From contig LLEY01000018.1 in NCBI GenBank assembly GCA_001414485.1, positions 310,001 to 374,000 on the forward strand: 64,000 bases of DNA. Direction: 5' to 3'. The translations under genes and the position numbers were made by a program. The stretch comes from Calycina herbarum. Taxonomy: Eukaryota; Ascomycota; Leotiomycetes; Helotiales; Pezizellaceae. Each line of letters opens with the position of its first letter. The first letter of the stretch is position 1. The notes below the pieces were generated by a model that was not told where the DNA came from, searched no databases, and saw nothing but the letters and a program-made list of their open reading frames with translations. This document shows, piece by piece, positions 45,676 to 55,192 of the stretch.

Positions 45676-48600
45676 ATGGACGCCTCCCAATACCATGCGA
45701 ATGGTCTAAGCAACAACAACACCACCAACCCTCAGCAATACTCATCCTTACCTGGTATCTCGCCCGGCATTTCTCCCCACCAGCTCCAGCACAACTCCAA
45801 CCTTCCCGCACACACGCTGCCTCCGCTGCAGAACTCGCAGCACGCGATGCAATCCATCTACGGGAGCGCGCCTCACACGCCGAGAACGCCCACCACCGCT
45901 CCAGGTACCCCAGGTTCTGCGAACGCAATGGGAGGGAACTTTCCGCAGATGGGTGGTCAACAACAGCAGCAGCAACGAGGCTATCAGATGATGCCTGGCA
46001 ACAATTACCAACAGCAACATCAACAACAGCAGCAACACCAGCAGCAACAACAATACCGTTCTTCGGGTCCGATGATGCCCCAATCCTCCACCGCCATGTC
46101 CCATCCGCAGCCAATTGCTCCGGCTCCCATTCAAAATCGTGGCCCGCAAACTCTGCGACCGATGCCACCACAAGGTCTGCAACACATGCAAGGCATGCCG
46201 TCACCCTATGGCCAAGGTACCATGATGCTCCAAGATCTGGAACCACCAACCCACGTCGTCGGTTCGCAAGGGCGACGAGGTATTCTTCCGAGTGCACCAG
46301 GTCGACCTCCTCCGGCAGCAACCGGAACGGGCTCCACCAAGAACACCATGATTCCTGCCAAAGATGCCGATGGGAAATTTCCTTGTCCTCATTGCACCAA
46401 GACCTACCTTCACGCCAAGCATTTAAAGCGCCATCTTCTTAGACGTAAGTCCGTCCAAAAAATTCTTCCCCCGCAAACCTAACTTTAGGGGCAGACACGG
46501 GTGATCGACCATACATGTGTGTGCTTTGTAGGGACACCTTCTCGAGAAGTGACATTTTGAAGCGCCATTTCCAAAAATGCTCCATACGTCGCGGAAACCC
46601 TACCGGAGCAAGTCACTTGTCCCACGCGCAAGCCCACTTGAAAAAGTCCCACCCAGGGCCACACAAAGCGCAAGGCTCGATGGGTAACGAGAATGATATC
46701 ATGGGTGTCAACGGCATGAACAATAATGGCATGGGCAACATGGGCCAAGACCCTTCCCTCCACCCTTTTGGGGTAATTCCTGATGGCAGTGTTCCTGATG
46801 CCGGGTCCAACTTAACCGATGAACAAGCAGGTCAACTCGCACGATCGAACGGAATGAAGAATATGGGTGGTGGAATTGATAGAAGAAGCATGACCGGGGC
46901 TCCCGGGGGCTCGAACCGTCCTAGCTTTGAACAACAAGGCTATGCAGCGAGTACCATGCCGACTGGTATGAATCCTCCATTCAATATGCCCAACGGACAG
47001 AATGGTCACTCATATAGCCAGGGCTATGATTTCGCCTCCCATGGCAACGGCTCCAGCATGCAGCCCCAGTCCTCCGTGGACATGTCGAACCTCCAAAACG
47101 GCCGAAATGTTTACCAGGGCGCCACCGCTGGCCAGCAGCATGGCGACTGGTCCCAACAACTTTTTCCTAGTCAGAATCAACACCATCAACAACAACAACA
47201 ACCGCAAGGGTACATGAATCCATACACCTCTAACCTACCAAACTCACAAGTACCACTTAAAGCAGAATCTCTTGTGGCAGTCAAATCCGAAAACCCAAGC
47301 CTCTTCAATGGAGTTTATCCAGGCGCACCAAATGGTCTAGCTGCCCCGACAGACTTCCCTAGCTGGAACCTCCAAAACGATCCTCTCCAAGAAATTTCAA
47401 GCAGACTCCTTTTCTTCTGCTTCCCAGACAACCAAGTAATTGGGCGCAGCACGGAGATTCGAAGTTATCTGTCTTCCGACAATATCAAACATTTCTTGGA
47501 ACAATATACCAATTTTCAAGGCCATTTCCCCCTCATCCACATGCCCACCTTTCGAATTGCCGAAGCTTATGACGGGTTGCTCCTAGGAATGATATGTGTG
47601 GGAGCCGTCTACTCTGACCGCATGCAACCCACTCAAGTGCGTGATATGATGGAATTTGTCAGAGCGGTTCTGGAGCGGAACTCTTCAATCTTTGCAAGCA
47701 TTTCTCAAGACCACAGTTCCGAATACGCCAAGGATGTTGCACCTGGAAAGACCGACCTGGAGCAACTTACTGCGCTTCTCCTCATGCATATCCTCTTTGT
47801 TTGGCATGGAACACCCGTTCAACGCGAAAAGGCTCGCAGACAGTTCCCTTTGATTGTTGCGCTTACAAGAAAGGCTGGATTGACCACACCTATAACCACT
47901 GCTTCATCTATCGCACCCTACAGCGCTTTGCATCAACGACACGTCAAGGTTGAGAATTTCAGCGCTGCCAGCTTTGACTGGACTGCTTGGGTCGAGCAAG
48001 AGAAACGTTCTAGATTGATGTACGCCATTTACTTGACCGATGCTTCCATGGTCATCTATTTCAATTCAGCACCACTCTTTGAAACTCTGGAGGTTCGCCT
48101 TCCTCTCCCAGCCGATGATGCCACTTGGGATGCACGATCGTCTATGGAATGTGCTGAAGCACTTGGTCTCCAAGGTCCTGTCATTGCTCGAAACAAAAAT
48201 CAAGAAGGAAGCCGACGACCCAAACAACCTGAGATGCACAGTGCGCTCGAGACTTTGATGCGCCAAGATCTTGACCTTCAACCGGGAACTACCAACTTGT
48301 ACTCCAAATTCATCCTTATCCACGCCCTCCAAGTTCAACTTTGGTCTGCCCAGAAACAATTATCCCAAGAAGCTCAAGCGAACCCCCACAACTTGGGATT
48401 CCCAACAAGCGGTTCCAGCACACCATTGTCACAAAACGATTGGGTAGTTAGAGGAATCGAGGGTGCAGCCAACGGTGCTCATAGCGCTACAAGCAGTGGT
48501 CGGGCAACTCCAGACGCGGCATCAACACACCAATTGGTCAAGGCTACCAACATTGCATTCGACAAATGGAAGAAGGTTTGGGATGAGGATATGGCCGTAC

Positions 48601-48947
48601 AGTACCCACCATCATCAACCAGCTATCGCCGCTTTGGTTTCTGTCGGGATGGGGTCCACTTCTTCTGGCTAGGAAAATATTTGATGAAAAACAACCGCGG
48701 CTCGGAATGGCAGATGGCACCAGACCAACGCTTCTCTCAAATCATGCATCTGCTGAAATACGTTAAAGGATGGGTTCATTCGGATAGTGCCAAGCGTGGG
48801 GAGGAGCTTGGTTCCGTCAATGATATTGACAGTGACTTTGGAGTCAGAGACTTGACGCTGGATATGTCTCAGCTCTTCAAGTCGATCAACAAACAAGTCG
48901 ATAGCCCAGTCATGGGTGTACATACTGGTGGGAACTCGGGAACATAA
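45676..48947 (+). CDS. C2H2 zinc-finger transcription factor with a fungal-specific regulatory domain
   Basis: A nuclear DNA-binding regulator of 1073 aa from two exons (45676-46444, 46495-48947). The first 230 residues are rich in Gln, Pro, Ser and Asn with short polyglutamine runs (112-131). Two adjacent fingers follow. The first is C237-C240-H253-H257 (CPHCTKTYLHAKHLKRH), whose last His is split by the intron. The second is C265-C268-H281-C285 (CVLCRDTFSRSDILKRH, ending FQKC), a CCHC form. The TGDRPY linker between them is typical. Residues 300-560 are Gly/Asn/Gln-rich. From about 565 there is a fungal_trans-like domain (FLEQYTNFQGHFPLIHMPTF, MICVGAVYSDRM) usual in Zn2Cys6 proteins but also in a group of C2H2 factors. 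Its target genes are unknown. A 10-kb gene-free stretch precedes it. Confidence 0.92.
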
Positions 48948-50332
48948 AAAAATTGCGAATTTGGGCGGTATACTTTTTTAGAGGAAAATTACCCTGCAGG
49001 GTGGCATTGCGTTGGCGTTATATCCTGTTCTCTACCCTTCTTTCTCTCTTCTCACCACTGAGATCGATTGAGGCAGAAGGGGAGGAAGAATTTCACACAA
49101 AAAAAGTTTTCCGATTTGTCTCTTTTTCCTTGGTAGGTAGATCATATTTGCATTCCATGGCTTCTCTTGCATTTTTTCTGCTGGGGGCGGCGAGGTTGTC
49201 TTTTTTCATTTTCCTTGCGGGAAATTATAGCATATTCACAAATGTTGTTGCTGTTGTTGATGGGGAGGGGGAGGTACATATATGTTCAGTTCCGTGAACT
49301 CTCCTCTTTTTCTTCTGCTCATACACAATTTGAGAATCAAAGTTGGCGCTGCATTAGAAACGGGATTCTTCTTTCGGCTTTTGCATTTGGTGGGGGGACT
49401 TTTTGCTACTGCGTTTGCTGCTGCTGTTCGCTGTGGGATGGATGAATGAATTGCTTTTTTTTGCAATGGATGAATGGCTCCTTTGATGTGCGTCGATCGT
49501 CGTTTGATCGATTTTTAGACGCGCTTTTAACATAGATGACGAATGAAAACTAGCATTTTATAAAATTGCCTTTGTTCTTTTTTGCAATGTGAATTGTGCG
49601 ATATGTGAACCAACCTTCCTGTTGTAATCACCCTTCTATGGATCCCAATATTCTAACCCCGTAGACTTGTAGCATGGTAGTGGACAGTGAGTCTTTTTGA
49701 TGAGCACGGATTCTATTCGAGTCCATTTTCGGAATTCCTAGATCTTTCACCATTGCCATTGAATGATAATCATAATTACATTCTTGATCACCATCAGACA
49801 CTTCCACAGTTTCCTTCCAATGTCAAACTAGCAAAGTAAATAACCACCAAGTACCATCCATGATCCATTTGTGTACTCGCAGGGTAACCAATCCCGTCTC
49901 CACTCGAAAAGAAGAAACAAAACAAGACCCCCCCCCCCCCCCCCCAATTGGAATCCGTGGCGAGTCCTCCTTCGCAAGTGCTGCTGCTTGGATAACTAGC
50001 TAGCTAGTTAGCTAGTGGTGGGCAGTTTTGTCCATCCTCTTGCGTCGTAGAATTTGCCTGTGCTGGAGGGATTTTCGTGGACTACTAGTAGTCTCTTCTT
50101 GACTAGAAGTAGATTTTTGTATGGTCGGCTGGCCACTCTCTAGAGGGCTTTTTGTTGTAGTTTCCTTGATGTGCTATTCTCTTTCTGCCATCCTCCTCTC
50201 TTCTTCGGATTCAAGACTAGCTCTTCCTCTCCCCTTTTCGCACTCCCTTTTCGCACTCCCTTGAATCGAGGTGATTTGTCTGATATTCATCTCCATCTCC
50301 ATCATCTATCATCCATCCTCCTCCGGGAGCCC
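48948..50332. other. Intergenic region after the C2H2 regulator
   Basis: T-rich 3' flank, then a C run at 49928-49945 and CTAGCTAG repeats near 49997-50015. No gene is supported. Confidence 0.5.
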
Positions 50333-50670
50333 TTAGATTTCGTCCTTCTTCCCACCATTATCCATCTTATTCCCTCCTGTCATCGTACTCGTCTCCTCAC
50401 GATCCACAACCGTGAATCGCGGGACGATGCGATCTAACGCTTCCTTGTCGCTTTGTGAGGGTGTGAGACCTAGGTTCTTTTCTGCCCTGTCGGAGATGTA
50501 GAGGCCGATTGTGCCCCAGGCTAGGAAGGCGCCGCCGATTGAGGCGCGTGTTAGGGGGGAGAGGGCGCGGAATTTTCTGTGTGGGGAGGAGGGGGGGTTA
50601 GTTGGGTGTGTGGATGTGGGTGAGAAGAGGGGGGTTGTTGAGAGAGGAGAACGTACTGAAGGATTGACAT
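50333..50670 (-). CDS. Small spliced single-helix membrane protein, probably organellar
   Basis: An 85-aa protein from two exons: a 14-nt first exon (50670-50657, MSIL plus two bases) and 50576-50333, separated by an 80-nt GTACGT-CAG intron. It reads MSILQKFRALSPLTRASIGG, then AFLAWGTIGLYIS, forming one hydrophobic segment at about residues 16-33, followed by DRAEKNLGLTPSQSDKEALD and a charged tail with TVVDREE. A short basic N-terminus before a single helix resembles small mitochondrial inner-membrane proteins, but I cannot name the family. Codon use and clean splice phase favour a real gene. The unspliced frame alone would not reveal it. It is divergent from the F-box gene. Confidence 0.72.
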
Positions 50671-51387
50671 TTTTGCTCTGTGTGAGGGGTGTGAGGTAGG
50701 TAATTGAGATGGTTGATATTGAGTTGCGCCTGTGCTGTAATGACTGTGATGGTGGTGGTGGTGTTGCTGAAGAGATGTCGTCGTGAAATTTGGAGCTCCC
50801 AAGCTTACCTAGCTTTTGGTTGGAGCCGAGGTGGAGTGAGTGGAGTCTTACCTGAATGTGGGGGTTGAGCGGTTGTCTTACATTCCTTTTTAGGACGGCA
50901 TTATACTTATGGAGACTGGACGAGGTACATGAATTTGTTTCAGAACGCTTATTCGCCCTCTGCTCTTTTGCGGAACCTTTGCCCTTTTGTTTTGTTACAA
51001 GGTGAAACGAGCTTGGAGGGGCGAAGCTCTTAGGGCTGATTTTTCTTGGTGGATTTCGAAGGTTTACTCGAGTATCTTGAGAGAGGGGTTGAGACTTTGA
51101 CTCTCTAACTTCTTTGCTTCTATTGTTTTCATTTCAAATCATTGTTATCGCTCGGCTTTTCGATATAAAGTTTCCATCTTGTTTCTTTAGTTCTCGGGTC
51201 TTCGGGTTTAAGAGGAGGGGCACGAGTGATCATCACATCACCACTCTGGAGCCAAACAAGAGACAGGAGAACAAATCGATCAGAGTCAGTACTAAAGCTA
51301 TATTCTTCTGGATCTCCAGAAAAACATTTGCCTCCATCTAATAACACCATCCCCCGACGTCACCATCAAACCCCTCACCCCTCAGAA
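50671..51387. other. Divergent promoter region, small membrane protein / F-box gene
   Basis: Separates two genes read outward. The F-box frame is open upstream to 51226, but the first ATG of the F-box domain lies at 51388. Nothing else is recognised. Confidence 0.5.
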
Positions 51388-52581
51388 ATGGAATCTCTCC
51401 CCCTAGAACTGCGCCAGAAAATCATCACCCATCTCTCCCTCCCAGACATCAAGTCCATCCGTCTCGTCTCCCGGATCTGGGCCCAGGCCGGAGAAGAATA
51501 CCTTATCCCCCCGATATTCACACACCTCCCTCATCGGCCTTCCCTCCAATATCTCCTCGGGATATCTCAACACCCAGTCTACAGCCAGAAAATACGGTAT
51601 CTGAAATTCCAACACGGGGAATTGAATGAGTACCATGCACGACATAATACCTACTTTTTGAGCTTTTTATTGGAACCTGATGAGAGGAGTGCAGTTATGG
51701 GGAAGGCGTGGGAGGAGTATACGGGGTTGAAGGAGTTAAAAGAGAGATGTTTCGAGGGGCCGTGTGACGGGGAGAAGTTGAGGGGTGTTTTTAAAGAGCT
51801 GGTGAACTTGGAGAGTGTCGAGGTGGGATTAATGAGTTGGCCTTACGGTAAAGAAGATGGGATGCATGTGTTGGAGGGGATATGGAAAATCCCTTCTACT
51901 CGTGGACTTCCTCGAAAAGAGACGGTGGAGAGATTTCGGAATATCCTTTCTGCATTACTTGATAATGTTGGGGGAAATAAGTTGGGGAAATTGGGTCATG
52001 ATCGTCTACCCTTTGAGTTTTTCACTCAGGATACTGCGTTCTTGAAAAGTCTCGCACCGATATTTGGATGTTTGAAAACTTTGGATTTGGGAATTGAGGA
52101 TGATGAGAAGAGTGAGGCTCTCTCCTTGAAGGGTTCTCAAAATCTAGCCTCTGTCCTTCGAACCGCATCCAACCTCGAACACCTAACCCTCTCCTTTCAA
52201 GGGCGAACCAAGAAAAACATCGCTCCGATCCTGGAATCTTTTCAAGAAGATCAATTTACTTTCCCCCATCTCAAGACCTTGAAACTTCAATATATCATCA
52301 CTACCTCCGATGACCTGGGAGATTTTCTGGTTAGACATAAAGATTCTCTAAAGGAGGTACAACTTGGAGGGGAGGGAGTGAGAGCTCCTCATCGAGCGCC
52401 TAATGGCGGGGTCCATCTTGAGGAGGGGAGTTGGAAGGAGTTATTTGAGTGGTTGAGGGTTGAGATGGGGGAGTGTGAGGTGTGGGTAATGGGGGATTTG
52501 GTGGGGGTTGAAAGGGGGGAGCGGTGGATTTTGGAAAATCGGGAGAGGGAGGAAGGGTTGAGTGAGTATGTTATTGATTGA
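51388..52581 (+). CDS. F-box protein with leucine-rich-like C-terminus
   Basis: F-box proteins bind Skp1 and recruit substrates to SCF ubiquitin ligases. This intronless gene encodes 397 aa. The F-box is at the very start: MESLPLELRQKIITHLSLPD followed by IKSIRLVSRIWAQ, with the usual Leu-Pro and Leu...Leu spacing. The remainder contains spaced leucine segments (LKTLDLGIEDDE, LEHLTLSFQGR, LKTLKLQYIIT, LKEVQLGGEG) suggestive of a degenerate leucine-rich-repeat array for substrate binding. An in-frame upstream ATG at 51226 would add 54 low-complexity residues; the 51388 start was chosen because it begins the domain. The substrate is unknown. Such genes are numerous and variable in filamentous fungi. 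Confidence 0.85.
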   Translation: MESLPLELRQKIITHLSLPDIKSIRLVSRIWAQAGEEYLIPPIFTHLPHRPSLQYLLGISQHPVYSQKIRYLKFQHGELNEYHARHNTYFLSFLLEPDERSAVMGKAWEEYTGLKELKERCFEGPCDGEKLRGVFKELVNLESVEVGLMSWPYGKEDGMHVLEGIWKIPSTRGLPRKETVERFRNILSALLDNVGGNKLGKLGHDRLPFEFFTQDTAFLKSLAPIFGCLKTLDLGIEDDEKSEALSLKGSQNLASVLRTASNLEHLTLSFQGRTKKNIAPILESFQEDQFTFPHLKTLKLQYIITTSDDLGDFLVRHKDSLKEVQLGGEGVRAPHRAPNGGVHLEEGSWKELFEWLRVEMGECEVWVMGDLVGVERGERWILENREREEGLSEYVID

Positions 52582-53202
52582 TTTATCTTTTCTCTCTTTT
52601 GGTTTGTGTTGCCCACTTAGAAGTAAGGGGGAGGAGGGATTACGAAAAAAGAGGGTTGAGTGGAATTCTGTTGAGACAGAGGGCACTTTGGGATTTTGAA
52701 AGGAAGAAAAGGGGGTTTAGGAGTAACACCCCAGAAGATAGTATCGCTACGCTTGAATGAATATAAAAACACAACCTGGAAATCCAGAGAGAAGAAAGTT
52801 TAATGCTCAAGCAAGTCATTGCAGCCATTTGAGCTCACATTTCGATGTTGCATCATTAAATGATGCAAACCCCTAGCTTGAGGGAAAATGACAAAGTCAC
52901 TACACTCATGCGAGCCTTCTTTAGCATGTGTCTCAAGTCTTCTATTCTACGGATTCAAGGTGCAAGGTGCATGCGGGCTTACTTATTAGTATATCCTCAG
53001 TGGGGTTTATTCACATCATTTTGGGCAAGCTATTAGATTGGGGTCATATAAGATAAGATAAGCAATATAAATTGGGGGTATAGGTGACAGGTACGTACTT
53101 CCTACTTAGTTTAGGAAGTACTTACCTGCTAAGTACCCCCAAGGAGGTTGAAGAAGAGACGACTCACCACTTCCCGATATCAAACCGCTGAAGCTGCAAT
53201 TA
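52582..53202. other. Convergent spacer with a strong hairpin
   Basis: Lies between two convergent genes. It contains a small palindrome at 52848-52868 (TTGCATCA, five-base loop, TGATGCAA) and a longer hairpin described separately. No gene is supported. Confidence 0.5.
53088..53128. repeat. 41-nt hairpin: 17-bp arms, 7-nt loop
   Basis: CAGGTACGTACTTCCTA is followed after seven bases by its reverse complement with a single mismatch. The two arms would form a stable stem on either strand. Its place between convergent 3' ends is suited to a transcription-end or processing role, but it could also be a tiny palindromic insertion. Confidence 0.7.
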
Positions 53203-53798
53203 CTACATCGTAGCTTCAAGTTCTTTAAAAAATCGACGAGTCATCTCCTGAGGGTAAAATTTGCGGAGCGCAAGTTCTAGCTCTTCACCGAGCGGCATCC
53301 ACGATCCCTCTTCATCACCTGTGAGCAAGAAATCAAAAGTCCACTTATTATACATAGGTCCCTCAAGACCATAGAAATAAGCAGCATTTCTCATCTGATT
53401 CCACACGATTTCCTTACCCGGAAGCAAGAAGTGGACATCCAACGCACGAAGCTCGGTGAACTTGTCAAGTGTCTTGACAAATGCTCGGAAAAGACTCGCC
53501 ATCTTCACCTCCTGTCTTTTCCCGAGAGTCTTGTAGAAGTTGAAATCTACGTATAGGTGGATGACTTGGATGGTGGACAAGTATTGAGAGAGTGGGGGGA
53601 GAATTAATGAACCTCTTCCTTGTATTTGTCTGATTTCAAGGTTCAATGTGAGGACCTGTGGTGCGCTGGGGTAAGTTTGGATCGAAGGGTTGTAGGGGCT
53701 CTGTGAGAGTGGGATTTCACCTCGCTCGAGGGCTCGTTTGAGTTCGCCTTTTCCTCGACGTCCTTCCTTTTACCCGTTTTGGGCTTGACGATAGGCAT
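53203..53798 (-). CDS. Hypothetical fungal protein, N-terminal part frameshifted
   Basis: The main frame (stop at 53203) carries PYNPSIQTYPSAPQVLTLNL, then SLILPPLSQYLSTIQVIHLY and SLFRAFVKTLDKFTELRALD. Upstream the same frame reads GKGELKRALERGEIPLSQS and then meets a stop. The only nearby ATG (53798, MPIVKPKTGKRKD) is in another frame, and the two would join with a small frame change near 53760 or an unrecognised intron. The combination of a basic start and an ERGEIPLSQSPYNP-like segment looks like a conserved fungal orphan family. It may be a recent pseudogene or a sequencing slip. No function is assigned. Confidence 0.5.
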
Positions 53799-54558
53799 GT
53801 TTCTGGTTAAAGTTATGAAGCGGATTTCAGAATATATGGAAATCTAAAGCGAGAGAAATCCGGAAACTGGAGCAATCTTATAAATGCGGATTGTGAGAAC
53901 AGTGGATTGTTTATATTAATTGTTTACACTTAGTCATCTATACACTCTTTGTTGATTCTTATAACTCTTGCTTTGTTTATAATCTTTGTCCCACTTGGTA
54001 ATCAGTCAATTAAGCGAGCTCACGAAAATGAAGGAACGGGAGCAAGAACATCGGGATTATAGCTCAGAGAGAGGTTTGTCTCGCTTTAGGGATATTGTCA
54101 CGACATGAACGTTGTAATTTGTTTGAGGATTAACGCTAATGAAACAGATAGTTCGATGTTCACATTCATCAATAGACACTAAGTTCAAGATGTAGCAACG
54201 CATTTTTATTTCCCTTCTCTAATTTTCCTGTACAGCAAACAAGTCTCAGTCCGTACTAAATAAGAGGCCTTGAATTATTCATGTTAAGAATAGACATGTA
54301 TTTTAGTGATAAGGCAAACTTACATCCAACAGTGAATTGATGCTCAGTTCGTTCCAGGAAAGAAAGAGAATCGGAAGAAATTATGTTGCTAGAAATCGAC
54401 AGTCGAGTAAATATGGACAACCTTCCAGGCTCCCGGGGAAACTAGGACAGAGAGGAGAGTTTCTTGAGGTTGAAATGATTTGGTCTGCAGATTAATAGTT
54501 AATTAGTATATACCTACTATTCAGGGGATTTAAAATCACTTGTAAGAGGCCCAATTTA
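53799..54558. other. Intergenic region
   Basis: AT-rich spacer upstream of the 53203-53798 gene. No frame with a domain is seen. Confidence 0.5.
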
Positions 54559-54843
54559 TCAACCAAAGACTTCCTTAAAAGTCAGAGCGACAAAAGAGCC
54601 GAACGTAGCAACGCATGCTCCGTAGATCGCAAGATAGAAAACTTCGGGCAAATCCATGTATGTGGATGATGGTTGAGGTTGAGGTTGAGTTGTCGATGCA
54701 GCGTTGAGTGGCGCATAAATAGCCTCGGTCTTCTTCTCCTGTTGGTCTTCATCGAGCTCACCGTTGCCGTGTACTTCACACATTGCGGCATCAAGGAGGG
54801 TAGTGAGTTGGTCACTCTTGGTATTGTGGGGCTGAGTTTCCAT
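54559..54843 (-). CDS. Small hypothetical protein with a C-terminal hydrophobic helix
   Basis: A 94-codon intronless frame from ATG 54843. The first 60 residues are polar and acidic with a PQPQPSS stretch. The last 30 include EVFYLAIYGACVATFGSFVA, a likely membrane helix close to the C-terminus, so a tail-anchored topology is possible. Another frame overlaps on the same strand (54582-55025), which weakens the call. No family is recognised. Confidence 0.45.
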   Translation of the reverse strand: METQPHNTKSDQLTTLLDAAMCEVHGNGELDEDQQEKKTEAIYAPLNAASTTQPQPQPSSTYMDLPEVFYLAIYGACVATFGSFVALTFKEVFG

Positions 54844-55095
54844 GATTGCGTAGGCGGGAGGTGATGAGATGTTGGCTTCTGTGAGATTATTGAAGTGGTG
54901 AGTTGTTGCGTTTCTTGTAGAGAAATTAGTGTGGTGGGAACTTCTACAGAGAACGAAACCCAGTCACACATGTGCGCTACTAACTCACATGGTGAATTTG
55001 TGGTTATATTCGTAAGAGAGCTCATGTCGAGTGAATCCCTAGGGAACGCATGTCCGTGATGCTGAAAACCCGCTTTCTTGTTTGTTAAGCGCCAT

Positions 55096-55126
<31 letters not shown>

Positions 55127-55192
55127 CACACTCCCAATATCATATTTTTTAACGCCATATCCAAATTCGCTAAAGAACTAACAGCGATCTCA
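54844..55192. other. Intergenic region with a 29-base C run
   Basis: Contains an uninterrupted run of 29 C at 55096-55124 just beyond the 3' end of the Zn2Cys6 gene. Nothing else is recognised. Confidence 0.55.

Noticed and set aside
45476..46321. 281-codon minus-strand frame
   Set aside because: Antisense of the glutamine-rich part of the C2H2 regulator.
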